A stretch of DNA of 64,000 nucleotides, taken from Pelobates cultripes. Taxonomy: Eukaryota > Chordata > Amphibia > Anura > Pelobatidae. Of this stretch, positions 48,311-59,480 are shown piece after piece. Location: positions 106,251,475 through 106,315,474 of the forward strand of contig OW240917.1 of the NCBI GenBank assembly GCA_933207985.1. The letters are read 5' to 3'. The position numbers and the translations under genes were made by a program. Within the stretch, counting starts at the first letter, position 1; every line of letters begins with the position of its first letter. A model generated the notes under the pieces. That model was not told the origin of the DNA and ran no database searches. It worked only from the letters and a program-made list of their open reading frames with translations.

Positions 48311-48580
48311 GTGTTAAATAACCATTCTGGACCAACATCTCGTGCTCTGCTAGTCTGATGCTTCTTATAAAGAAGAACATTAGCTGCTTTAAGCCTGCTT
48401 TAATCATGCTGCATGTGATGATCCCAAGTGTGAAGACACTTTAAAATTGATGGTATTAGGGAGAAGGTATCACTAGTGGTTGAACCCTAACTCTATCCCT
48501 AGCCCTTGCCCTTATTATGATAATACCAAAATCCCTCAATGGTATTACTTTCATAATATAGGGTGTGTGATAATCTAGAT

Positions 48581-48716
48581 CAGGGATAGGCAATCTTCGG
48601 CACTCCAGATGTTGTGGACTACATTCCCCATAATGCTCTTACACCTATAATGCTGGCAAAGCATCATAGGAGGTGTAGTCCAAAACATCTGGAGTGCCGA
48701 AGGTTGCCTATGCCTG
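48581..48716. mobile_element. Palindromic hAT-type MITE (136 bp)
   Basis: Starts CAGGGATAGGCAATCTTCGG and ends CCGAAGGTTGCCTATGCCTG, forming an almost complete hairpin. Flanks ATCTAGAT (48573-48580) and ATCTAGAA (48717-48724) are a 7/8 match, fitting the 8-bp duplication of hAT elements. Confidence 0.85.
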
Positions 48717-49007
48717 ATCTAGAAATTACTTTAATGTTATGAGTGTGTTTAGATTTCTTATCTCTTAATCACATCTGTATACTTGTTTCTAAAATTGTGG
48801 TCATGTCTTTTTAATAATGCAGCATTGTATCAGATGTGTGTTTTTGATTGTCTTCTATCTGCAAAATATCTATATTGAATGTGCAATATCAGCAAACATC
48901 ACACAGCACACATGAGGATTTCATGATGTAGAAGTACTGTTTGTCTTTTATACACAGAATTAATACAGAATTTCCAGAAATAAATATGGAAACGGAAGGA
49001 ATGCCAT

Positions 49008-49085
49008 TTAACCCCTTAAGGACCAAACTTCTGGAATAAAAGGGAATCATGACATGTCACACGTCATGAGTCCTTAAGGGGTTAA
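49008..49085. mobile_element. CCCCTTAAGG palindromic MITE (78 bp)
   Basis: TTAACCCCTTAAGGACCAAA ... GAGTCCTTAAGGGGTTAA, in the opposite orientation to the copies at 21397 and 33621. Confidence 0.88.
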
Positions 49086-49265
49086 TGTGTACCATCGAAT
49101 AATTTCATAAGTTTAGCGGATTTTTAAAATACATTATAAACATGTTCACACTACAATTCAAATTTTGGAAATGGTTTCTGGTAAGATTATGCCACGATTT
49201 TTGATGATCGGCAAATGTACTAGACCAGCTAAACTCGTTTTTATTATAATGCCCACATACAGTAT

Positions 49266-49340
49266 ATCAGGGGTGCACAACCTTTTTAGAGAGGGGCCAG
49301 ATGGCTAACCGAAGTTTTTACCGAGGGCCACTGCTATATG
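49266..49340. mobile_element. hAT-type terminus, truncated
   Basis: CAGGGGTGCACAACCTTTTT followed by AGAGGGGCCAGATGGC is typical of the start of a hAT element with CAGGGGT ends. No matching right end is seen nearby. Confidence 0.5.
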
Positions 49341-50250
49341 ATGTCAATGAGATCGTCATACTTGAATTTTGGAAGTGATCATTCTGATTTCTGGTTACAG
49401 GCTGCTGAATGAAATCTGTAGAATTCTTAGAAGATTTTTATCTTTTAATTTGCTTAGAAGACTAATTTTATTAAAATGCATTGTTAAAAATGTATGTGCT
49501 TGCAAGCATGGTTGCACATGTAGCTGCATTCTTTTTGCACTTCCTTTCATTTACACACTGGCACACCAGATAAATATACACCTGGATTGAATTCATAAAT
49601 ATACATGCACACAATTCAATAATATACATCCATACAAATATACCTCTGCTTTAATACAAACAGACACTTCACATACAACTGCATTCAAGTACACTGAATG
49701 CAGACCCTGGTAGAAGAAAGGATTATTTAAAGTAGGCCCTCGTAGAAGAAATTGTTTTTGGCTCCCCTTAAGCGCATGAATGGCCAGATCTCCATCTGTC
49801 GTACAATACCTACAATGTTATACGAGCTGGGGATCTATCATTTGCCCATCCTTGCAGGGTGTTTTTTTGGGGTGACAGAGGCAGGAGAGGAAGCAAGGAG
49901 TGGGTAAAGAAGGTTAATACAAGTTTAAATGAAATGCTTTCCTAAAGAAGTGAGTTTTTAATGATCTTTTGAAGGAACTGAGACTGGGTGAGAGTCTAAT
50001 GGGGTAGGGAAGGTAGTTCCACAGTGACGGTGCAGGCCTAGAGAAGTCTTGTACGTGAGTATCAGAGGTGGGCATTCAGACAGAGGATAGACGTAGGTCT
50101 TTGGCAGAGTGTAGCGGCCTAAACTGGACATTCTTGTATATCAGTGAGGACAGGTAGCATCAGGAGTATGGAGAGATTTGTAGTCAAGTACCAAAATTCT
50201 AAATTAAGCCCTATTTCTTATGGTAAGCCAATGTAAGAACTGACAGGGGA
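49341..50250. repeat. Two blocks of dispersed repeat
   Basis: 49725-49870 matches 63550-63660 (ATCTCCATCTGTCGTACAA... and ATCCCCATCTGTCATACAA..., each ending CCATCCTTGCAGGG). 49900-50240 has the AGTGAGTTTTTAATGATCTT then GTAGTTCCACAGTGACGGTG and GCCTAGAGAAGTCTTGTACG pattern of a widely dispersed non-coding repeat that I cannot name. Confidence 0.5.
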
Positions 50251-51936
50251 GGGGAGGGGAGGCCAGGGCACTGCTTGTTTAAGAGGAAAAAAAAAGCACC
50301 TTATATGATATTGCATGTATTTCTGTGTGTGTAGTGTACTATGTATATAGTGTGGATGGATGTAAATGTGTGAGCAATGTGTGAATGCTGTTGGTGGACT
50401 TTAAATACTGCGGGACGTAGGTGAGTGCTATGGGGAGTACATGAATACTCTGAGAAATTTGGGAAATACATAGTTTGCTGTATATTTTATAGTCAGTAGA
50501 CAATGCCCAACCAGTCATATAATATAGAATGGATTCCTTTTGTAAATTGGGGATTCTGTTTTCGCATTAGGCTACAAACCAAATTGTCGATATTCAAGTA
50601 TCTCTACCATGTAATTAGATAACTACATTCACACACTCATTTTTTTGTAAAGTTCATATTTTACAGCAAAATAGCATAAATCCATGGGCATGCTGAGCGG
50701 TGGTTGTCTAGAAAACAATATAGTGAGTATGGAGTTGGGTAAATACATAAGTGATATCTGAAATTATTGTTGTTAAGTCTTGCCCATGCCATATAAATAT
50801 GTGTAATATACAGGAAATATGAATTCACAGTGGCCAAATATGCCCCAATTAGAAGGAACCAGCAGCCATAATTTTAATTTGATACGTTTTTTATTGCCCT
50901 GCAATATGAGGTTTTCCCTGTCTCCTATTAGAGTTGAGATCCTGGAATTATTCCAGTTGAAAGGAATTCTTGTCCAAGAATTTCTAGACTCATTTTATTC
51001 ACTCACAGTGCATAGGTCTGTGCTTCTGGTCCCCTCCAAACATTTGTGACTGCTAGCCTGGGAGCCGTCAGATCTGAGGTTAATTGACTCTGAAAGACTA
51101 AAAGTATGATGTCATATTTAATGGCCCCAGAATTGCACACACATATTTATCATTTATTTTTTTTAATAGCTGTGTCAGAATTAAATTAATTGATAACAGA
51201 TAGCACAGATGACGAATTAAAAACGATAACTCTGCATACAAAGCTACTCTTATTTCATGCCTGGGTTACATTAGAAAGTGGACAAGGTCATGATTTAGGG
51301 AGGAAACCTTGACATTGATTAGTAACATGAAACCTGAGTAAGAACTATCCAGAAATAAAACAAATCTTTCTGCTGCTAAATAACATCCCATAAACCGATG
51401 TAGTAATGATAAAATGCTAATTGGATTAGATCAAGTCTGCATGATTTGCGGTCACTAGGAAATTCTCTCTCCAAGATCATTTTTTGTTTTTGTCAATTAA
51501 AATTTTATTGGGGCATACATTATACAGATGGCAGTGACATAACCTACACCTACTTCTGAATTCTACATACTGCAGGGCAACTGTTTTCATGTGCTGCCCA
51601 TCAACATGTGTATGTGATACATGTTACTGAAAACATGGTGGATCTAGTATATTACTGCTATTTAATGCTTATATAATAATAATAAATATATATTAATATA
51701 ATAAATCTGTAGCCTTTAGCCCATATCAAAATGCTATAATACCTTTGAATTTGTCTATCCCTCACTCCTTATCCTGTCATTTTATTCCCCTACCTCTCTC
51801 CATCTCCCTAAAAGCCCCTTTGCCTCTCTCTGCCCACGGCCTATAAACTGTTTGTGCCTGTCTTCCAATCAACAAAAAAACACCTCTCTGTATCTCTCCC
51901 TCTATCCTCCGAGCTCTTCTAGTTATTACTCTAGTG
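50251..51936. other. No supported gene
   Basis: AT-rich DNA. A possible LINE tail (TTAAAATTTTATTGGGGCAT) lies near 51500 on the minus strand. No exon is supported. Confidence 0.45.
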
Positions 51937-52829
51937 CAGGGGTAGGCAACCTATGGCACTTGTGCCATGCATGGCACTTGAGGTGTCTTTGCACGGCATT
52001 CAAGGCTGCTAGAGCCAAGCAGGCTCTGGCCTATCAAGATTCCCAGTGAAACGTTAGATATCTGCTAATACGGAAAGGTGGTGAAGGACAATCCTCAATT
52101 TATGCAATTTATGATATCAGATCACTTCCTCCCAGCACTTAGTATATGTAGGTGATGGAAGTGCACTCAATCCTTTGTCTGGAATTCAGGGTGCTTTAGT
52201 GGACATGTCCCAGTTCCTCCCAGCACTTGTGAAAGGGAATCCACACTGGAGTAGAGCAGCCCGCAGCTGCTGTTGCAGCTCCTCTCCTTGACCTGTAACT
52301 GGCCAGCATGGTTCACACTGGACCCCTGGGAAGCCACCCATACTACTAGACATACACATAAACGCAAAATAACCCTCCCCTTATACAAATAATACAAACA
52401 GTCCACACACAAACATACACACAATCCGCACAAATGCAACACCACTAACAATCCACATACATGCACACAACGCCACATGCAGGCTCTCACATACAATACC
52501 CCACACAGCCCCCACACATACACACACCACCAAACACACAATGTGACATTTCCACACACACACACACACACAATTCCACAAGCAACCTCCATACACAGCT
52601 CACATTCATAGGTATCATACACAATACCACAAACTGCTCATGAACATATACAATACAATATAACAGCTCATATACACACAAATACAACGATACAAAGCAA
52701 CTGCAGTATAAATACCACAAGCAGAATACGGCAACATACACACCTCAATTTTAAAAAATAGGAGCGGCACGCTACATGGCATCACAATCTTATTTTGGCA
52801 CAGTGTTGCTAAAAGGTTGCGTACCCCTG
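51937..52829. mobile_element. hAT element with perfect 8-bp duplication (893 bp)
   Basis: Left end CAGGGGTAGGCAACCTATGG, right end AGGTTGCGTACCCCTG. The identical 8-mer CTCTAGTG lies on both sides (51929-51936 and 52830-52837). The interior is non-coding, with a CA-rich tract at 52340-52760. The minus-strand frames across that tract are low-complexity. Confidence 0.9.
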
Positions 52830-52837
52830 CTCTAGTG

Positions 52838-53645
52838 TGTGCTCAAAATGACAAAATCAATAATATCCTTCTACTTAGAGATCTGGGGCTGAAGAACCCC
52901 ATATCCAGGGCTTTAGCCCCTAATGCCACTCTATGTCTATCACGGCACTTGAACTTTGCCTTGCTATTCTTGGCTGCAGCACTGAAAGGGTTAAGTTAAT
53001 TCAAGTTTGTCTTGTTGTGCTTGTGCATGGAGGTGTTTGGACACTAATATCTGAGGTTGCTGACATACAATTAGATTTGTTAATTCTTTGTAATTCTCAT
53101 TTCATTGGTGACATATTATTTAGTATCTGATGGAAACCTTGATGGCAAAAAAAGGTGAGGTTTTACTGGGCATTCATAAACCTGTCACTTCGCCATGTTT
53201 CTGTCTGTAGCAGAGTTAAATACCCTGGAAAAATAGAAAATACATGTCTGATAGCTTTAAAAAGTATGCCAACAATTAAATGTATCCCATTAAGTACTGA
53301 GCAAGCAGTATTGTTTGTCCATTTAAATTTAACTATAAATGGCCTTTCACTGTTATGGATACAACAAGACTATGGTGTATAAACTAGTAGCTGGGCAAGG
53401 TAATTATTGACACATCTTGTATCAATAGTATACAAAGTTATCTCAGTTACAACAAATCTTTGAAATATACATCTCCAAGCAACAGCATTGTGTATCAAAT
53501 GTCTTTTATAAAAAAAATAAAAATAAAATAAAGTTAAAATGAAAATAAAAGCATATCTCAAACAATAGAGATAGCATATTTGGCAAAAGGCAAATAATAT
53601 AAGTAGAGTGTTTAAAAGCTGCAATGTGAATGGCTGGAAATCCAC
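52838..53645. other. No supported gene
   Basis: AT-rich DNA between the hAT element and the inverted duplication. No exon or RNA gene supported. Confidence 0.45.
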
Positions 53646-53896
53646 CAAACACAATACGTGTAATTAACAGATAATTATTAGTTTTAGTTAGAGATACCTC
53701 AGTTTTCATGAGTGTTACATTAACAGTTTATTATATAAATAATGACAGTGTATTATAAGTTTATATGACAAACTCTTCAAACAAACGAAAGAATGTGTAA
53801 ATCTACATAACAATGTGTTACTTCAATTATATCCCTCAAATAATCATTTATTAAAAATGCCATCATGGCTACCCTACTCTGTCGTTCTTTGGTGTT
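53646..53896 (+). repeat. Inverted duplication, left arm (251 bp)
   Basis: Contains AAACACAATACGTGTAATTA near its start and GCTACCCTACTCTGTCGTTC near its end. It is the complement of 56796-57020 apart from scattered mismatches and about 27 extra bases (near 53717-53743). Confidence 0.9.
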
Positions 53897-54224
53897 TGTG
53901 CGTCCTTGGGAAATTGCAGTGTTACCTGGCTGTGTGTGGTTTAAGACTAGCGTGTGTACTGATAATCTTTCCAAGAAATGTCTTGCTAAATCTGACTCCT
54001 GTACATTACATGCGAAAAGAGCCAAGGTTAAAAATACTTAACGCATTCAGGGCCAGGGTTCAGTAATACACAGGCTTTTTTTTTAGTAAGGCGTGAATTG
54101 TCAGGACTTTAAAATGCAGCACCAAAATAGATGAATTGAACGCATTGTTGTTTTGCAGAATCTTCCAGTTTGAGTACTTTGTCCTTAAAATTTAGTTTAA
54201 ATTATTGACAATTCTCATAGTTAC

Positions 54225-54640
54225 ATAGTTACATAGGCTGAAAAGAGTTCAGCCTTCCTCATATTTGTTTTTTGCTGTCGATCCAAAAGAAGAAGAAAAA
54301 ACCCAGTTTGAAGCACTTCCAATTTTGCAACAAACTAGGAAAAAATTAATTCTTGACCCCAGCTGATTCCTCTTCTGCAACTGTCATTAGTCTAATACTA
54401 TCCTTACCTTTTTGTGTCATTTTACCCCACTCCCTCTAGCATGTAAGCTCATTGAGCAGGGCCCTCAACCCCTCTGTTCCTGTGTGTCCAGCTTGTCTGG
54501 TTACAACTACATGTCTCTTCGTCAACCCTTTGTAAAGCGCTGCGGAATTTGACGGCGCTATATAAATATCATAATAATAATAATAATAATGGCAGTCAGA
54601 TTTATCCATGGATCAAGAAGCTATTACCCAACAGTTGACA
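54225..54640 (+). mobile_element. Dispersed repeat interrupted by a SINE/CR1-type tail
   Basis: Starts CATAGTTACATAGTTACATA then GGCTGAAAAGAGTTCAGCC. It proceeds to AATTCTTGACCCCAG at 54362 and resumes at 54591 with TGGCAGTCAGATTTATCCAT. The intervening 54363-54590 is a separate repeat. Same family as minus-strand 27800-27905. Confidence 0.6.
54395..54590 (+). mobile_element. SINE or CR1 3'-end type repeat
   Basis: Reads CATGTAAGCTCATTGAGCAG then GGCCCTCAACCCC, later TTGTAAAGCGCTGCGGAATT, GGCGCTATATAAATA and (AAT)n. This GCGCTATATAAAT(AAT)n end is a common amphibian retroposon tail (general knowledge). Other copies: 41460, 25118 (minus). Confidence 0.65.
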
Positions 54641-54719
54641 AATTCTCACTTATTAAATAACATGCAATTGTTGTTGTGACAGTCCTGGCATGGTAATAAT
54701 GCTGAACGTGTGAGAGTAA

Positions 54720-55350
54720 ATTGATAGACAGACAAACAGACACTTGCACACAGATACATTTGCAGACACACACAGGATATACACTCCCAGACACATACCG
54801 ATACACATCCTCAGGCATACCAATCATCATGTTTTCGTCGGGAGAGATCCTGATTTCAAGGTTCTGTCCTCCTGGGTTTGTTCCTAGAAAGCTAACCCAA
54901 AGAAGCATAGTTTGAATGCATCATTAAACTTGCTCACTCTAAACAAAGAGCACTAGGACATTGAAGAGAGTAATGAAACAGTTGTCCATGTAAAGTCTAT
55001 GCTCATTGAGCTGGGCTGTGTGATTAGCAAGCAGCCTGGCTAAAATGTCAGTTCTTTGTGATGGATCCATACAGGTCCACTCCACCCAACTGCCCCTCCC
55101 CCACCAATTAACGAGATACCAAAGTTTGGGGGTATGAATTTTCAGACATGCACGAAGACACATTCTCACAGACACACACTTATGCATGTATATAGACTGC
55201 CAGACACACTCATACACAGAAAAACACATAAAAGACTAACATGCATACAAAGATAATGCACACAAACACATACACTTACCTTGACAAATACACACTCCCA
55301 AACATACACTTCCAGGCACACAAATGTGTGAACTTTCAGATGCAAGGGAG
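54720..55350. repeat. CA-rich interrupted tract
   Basis: Repeated ACACTCCCAGACACA-type sequence with ordinary DNA at 54930-55130 between two CA-rich halves. Confidence 0.7.
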
Positions 55351-55719
55351 GATTTTCAGGTGTCTACGTTAGCAGACTTTAACACTTTGACAGCTCCATT
55401 TCCTCTCACGTGAAGCACCCCTATAGCTCCAGAAGGAAATGATAAGAAATCACATCCTTCCAGTGTTTCCGCTCAGAAGTGCAACAGCAGTTGTTATTGT
55501 GGTCAGGTTAGGGGTCTGCTCAGCAGTTCTTCAGTATGGCCCAGTTAAGGCTATTATTACAAAGGCTTCAACTGGACCTCACAGCATTACAGTGATCCAA
55601 GTGGGCCTCCCTGTTATGCCAGCCACCTTACAAAACCATTGCATATAACCCTCTACTGCCATTGGTACATCTTCAACCAATGAGAACTGAACTTGTGGAA
55701 GCTCAGACTTGTGTATGTG

Positions 55720-55721
55720 TA

Positions 55722-55770
<49 letters not shown>

Positions 55771-55775
55771 ATATA
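55720..55775. repeat. (GT)n-(TA)n microsatellite
   Basis: TGTGTGTG then (TA)n, immediately beside the T-rich end of the minus-strand L1-like element. Confidence 0.9.
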
Positions 55776-55776
55776 T

Positions 55777-56760
55777 TTTAAATTCTTTATTTTTGATGTG
55801 CTTAAGTATACAGGATAGTTGAGACAGAATTACAAGTGTATAGTTGACAGTATTAATCAAATAGCATATGTTGGGGCGAAGCTTGACTGCCGTGAGGATC
55901 GGACGTGTTCAGCAAGAGCTCCCACGTATAGCCTCAAATTTGGGGGACTAAACCCGGGACTCCTACTCACAATCCCCGCTGCCAGCAACCGTCTTGATTG
56001 CTGGTCGACGCTGCATCTGGGGGTGCCCATCAAGTGCACCTCCTCAGCTGATTTGCCCGACCTAAGGCTTGCGGCCTACTCGTTTTGGAGCCGTGGGGAG
56101 ACGGCCGCTCTCCTGGTTCAAAGGACGCTCGGGTGGTCCCCACCTAATGCTATCCTCCCCACCCATGGACCGGCGGGGGTTATCCAGGTCCCCACTGACC
56201 CGCTCCACGTACCCTGCTTGGATACAAACAGCCCACTCAATGCAGGTACCGACTGCAGCACAAGCTAGCCAGGTGTGGTAAGTAGAGAGGAGTCAGTTGA
56301 TATTTTGGTTGGTCTGCCACCAACAGAGTTGCAGTCCAGCATTAGAGGTCCCATGAGGTCCCCGGATTGGGCCCCTAGAAATGAGTGCAGCTCAGCTCGC
56401 GTAGCCTGCATAAGGCATCAAGAGCCCCGTGGGAGACCACCTTCTCCATGGAGTGCGTGACAGGTTCCGCTGCCAGGCTTCTGCATGGCCTCTGACTCAG
56501 CTGATAGTAGCTGGTGGTAGGGCCCCAGGGTGGACCGGAAAAACCCCGCCAGTCCAAAGGGGGGGAGCAGGGCTGAGAGGGTCTGGCTAGTTACAACCAG
56601 GCAGGATAGCAGGGCAGCGGCCGTCCACCCCACTCTCTGCCTGAGTAGGCCTCAGCCTTCATGCTTGTATTTGACCCCTCGCAGGGCCAAAATGCGGAGT
56701 TTTGGGCCAAGCTCCAGAACCAGCACCTTGTAGTACATGTCGTCTTAGCTTTTAAAGAAG
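55777..56760 (-). mobile_element. L1-like element without ORFs, minus strand
   Basis: On the minus strand it runs from a GC-rich 5'-UTR-like block (56760 down to about 55880, including GAGGCCTACTCAGGCAG and CGGCCGCTGCCCTGCTATCC) straight into a short AT-rich tail ending AAAAATAAAGAATTTAAA. No ORF1 or ORF2 is present. Homologous to the 5' part of 45007-46224. Confidence 0.5.
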
Positions 56761-56795
56761 GGTTATATTGCTTTTTTGGAGCATAAAGGCAAAGA

Positions 56796-57020
56796 ACACC
56801 AAAGAACGACAGAGTAGGGTAGCCATGATGGCATTTTTAATAAATTATTATTTGAGGGATATAATTGAAGTAATACATTGTTTTATAGATTTACACATTC
56901 TTTCGTTTGTTTGAAGAGTTCGTTATATAAACTTATAATACACTGTCAGTAACACTCATGAAAACTGAGATATCTCTAACTAAAACTAATAATTATCTGT
57001 TAATTACACGTATTGTGTTT
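56796..57020 (-). repeat. Inverted duplication, right arm (225 bp)
   Basis: Complement of 53646-53896. It ends 365 bp before the SPMIP2-like exon. Confidence 0.9.
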
Positions 57021-57384
57021 GCTGAATTGAGGGATCTGTTCTTCCATGTGACTAGTCAGCATGATCCGGCCCCGCCCCCCCATGTATAAGTATTCTATGT
57101 ATTGCCACTGAGTTGGTTGGTTAAAATGTATAAAAAAAACTGCTAGTATGATTATTGGTAACAATCTATCTTTACTCCCTGTCATTTTTAAAACGTCATC
57201 AGCTTTGCGTCGCTTTGTGTACATCTATGACTTATCAATACATACTACTGTGGGTAAAATGATTAATTAGCATTTTATGGTAGAACTTTGAGCTATAACA
57301 TGTATTTGTTCATGGCAGCGCTTATCTGCTTTATTTTCCAGAACTGCTAATGCATGTAAAATATACTGCTTCTGTATATTACAG
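57021..57384 (+). other. SPMIP2: Intron upstream of SPMIP2-like exon
   Basis: AT-rich with a G+C block CCGGCCCCGCCCCCCC at 57066. Ends with TGCTTCTGTATATTACAG, a fair acceptor. The preceding exon was not found. Confidence 0.6.
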
Positions 57385-57596
57385 GTCCAGACAATATAGG
57401 CGATTACAGACCAAAACTCATTGGAGAATTCATGCCATCAGAAGAGGGCACCACTGAAATAGATTATTTATGTCGTGCTGCCCCAGGCACACCCCACCCT
57501 AGGCCCAGAGACATGCATGTAGGGGGCATTGGTTGGGGAGTCACAGCATTCAGTCACCTTAATAGAAGTCAGCTGTTAAGCAACAATCAGATCAAG
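57385..57596 (+). CDS. SPMIP2: SPMIP2 (C4orf45)-like internal coding exon
   Basis: This 212-bp open exon sits between an acceptor (TATATTACAG|GT) and a consensus donor (ATCAAG|GTAAGT). It begins with two bases of a split codon (G completed as GGT) and ends on a codon boundary. It encodes PDNIGDYRPKLIGEF, then MPSEEGTTEIDYLCRAAPGT, PHPRPRDMHVGGIGWG, and ends ...QLLSNNQIK. The composition (GC-richer than its flanks, open frame, matched splice sites) is that of a real exon. I assign it to SPMIP2/C4orf45, a small predicted sperm axonemal microtubule inner protein. The reasons are that the human gene is, as I recall, next to and divergent from RAPGEF2 on 4q32.1, and that the sequence looks like that protein family. 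No domain of known catalytic function is visible. The identity is memory plus synteny; the exon itself is well supported. Confidence 0.65.
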
Positions 57597-58829
57597 GTAA
57601 GTGTTTTAAGTTTGACTTATATCTAGACTATAACTAAAACACATATCAGCAACTACTGAAATACAAATACAAATACTATACTCAATACTATATTGAGAAT
57701 TGCCAAATTTTAATCAAATTTGAATCAAAATAACAGATTTAGAAAATGAAAAACTTGAGTTGGTGAACTCTTCCACTTTAGATCTGTTGGCCTAAATCGC
57801 GTGATTCTATTCTCCACAGTTCAAACTAGACTATGTTTTACAGGGTTATTTACTAAAGTGAGAATTCAACATGAATTTCAAATTTAAGACCATATTAGCC
57901 TTGATCCCTGACGAAGGTGCACACACAGTGCACCGAAACGCGCGTCAGGCAACTTTTGATTTTCACAGGGCAACTTCTGATTTTCACAGGGCACATTTAC
58001 AGGCACTCACACTGGTGTTATTCATCATGCACATATTAAGCATGATATAATGGATTAATAAGTTATTACTTTCTCTTTCACACTCTATTTCCAATCTCTG
58101 ACTATTTAGTTAGTTTACCAGGGAAAGAGGCTTTTCTGGTATCTTTGCTTTATTATTCAGTACTACAGGAGATTTCTACTATAATTGAACCTTGTTTGCC
58201 TGGATTCACACATTGATGCTAGCAATCATAACTTATGAAGAAAGGTATATACTTATGAGCTCACATCTGAATTAAGTGGCATTAAGGTGACTATCTACTG
58301 ACTCCATATATTGGTGTGTTACTGACTCCACATATTGGAGTGAATATTTGTAATAGTAAGTACTGAAAACCCAATTTCCCTAAGATCTTCCTAATAGTAC
58401 AGCATTCTGGACAATCCACTTTTTAGGATCCCCCCAACTTGTGTCCATCATTAATAAAGCCTGTTAATTAGGGAGCACCCTTGAGTCAGGATTTCCAAGT
58501 CGGAGAAAAGCTAAGTAGCTTTAGATTTAATAGACTTTCTCAGCAACTCTACTTTTGGTTAAGTGATTATTGTAACATTGTTTACTATTTTCCAGTGCAT
58601 ATCCACACTCAATATCAATTTTTGTTTTTTTGCATGTGTATATTATTATTTTTTCTTTATTTATTTGTACACTGGGGATAAGCCCTAGACACCACTGGAG
58701 TGTCTTTCTGGTGATTTTATTCAGGGTAGGAGGTCTTTCACAAGCAGACCACTTAGAACTGAATACATTTCCTCATATTAGCTAAACTTGAAGCAAGAAT
58801 TAATTTGTTCAGTTTGGCTTTTAAAAACG
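57597..58829 (+). other. Presumed SPMIP2 intron with dispersed repeats
   Basis: Includes TTATTTACTAAAGTGAGAAT (57846; compare 48125) and the CCTGACG hairpin (57907-57949), then AT-rich unique-looking DNA. No further exon seen here. Confidence 0.45.
57907..57949 (+). other. Nested hairpin with hammerhead-like core
   Basis: CCTGACG pairs with CGTCAGG. Inside, GGTGCAC (57916-57922), loop ACACA, and GTGCACC (57928-57934) form a second stem, followed by GAAA. CTGACGA (57908-57914), a stem, then GAAA and a GTC at 57944-57946 mimic the hammerhead ribozyme core order (CUGANGA, stem II, GAAA, NUH). However, an extra A precedes stem II and stem I pairing is poor, so ribozyme activity is doubtful. A diverged relative is at about 39495. 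Confidence 0.4.
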
Positions 58830-59480
58830 TATTTAATTTAAGGCAGCCGCGCTGGTCGGGCGCACATCTTGTAAGCTCTGCACAGAAAACCTTTACTATA
58901 GCCAAAATTTTGACTGCACTGCAGAAATCAGCCAGCAGACATACCCCTGAGACAGGACGAAGTTGCTGCAATTCAATCTGTTATCTCTCAGACCAAGACC
59001 ATAGCCTCCGCGGGAGATGGACCTGCAGCCTACCTGAGGCCTACTCACAGCAACCACGAGGGAGGCGGTCGATCCCTATGTTCCTTGCTGCACACCCCTT
59101 CAAAGGTCCTTCTTTTACTCTCCACCTCGCCCCGCCGGTGGGGGATATCCCAACTCCTCTTCCCTGTGCTGCACTGGTGAAGCATCAGCAACTTTATCTA
59201 CAGCGACAACCAGCCTACTAGTGGCAAGATGGCAGAAGCCAGGAGCAAGCCAACACCTCGAGACACACAGCCTACTCTCATGGAGAGTGCTGTGGCCCAA
59301 GAATGGGGGAGCCACCAGGAAATATCCCGGTGTGTGCCCCCAGCAGGCCGGCACCTTAGGTGAATGCCTAGTTCGCCTAAGGGTGGCACCGGCCCTGGCG
59401 CTGAAGACTCGGCCCTGCTACAAGCCACCACCCTCCCAGGCCACAGCCCATGTTGGGAATGTTCCCTAGGCATTGCTCAC
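58830..59480 (+). mobile_element. L1-like 5'-UTR-type GC-rich block
   Basis: GC-rich segment in AT-rich surroundings. It contains GAGGCCTACTCACAGCAACC (compare 45208 and minus-strand 56650) and GGCAAGATGGCAGAAGCC (compare CTAAGATGGCGGAGGCC at 45430). After about 59340 it passes into GGTGCCACCCTTAGG-type repeat sequence in inverse orientation. No ORF is recognisable. Confidence 0.4.

Noticed and set aside
52167..52741. Cys/Val-rich minus-strand frames of 71-151 aa
   Set aside because: They lie in the CA-rich interior of the hAT element defined by its 8-bp duplication.
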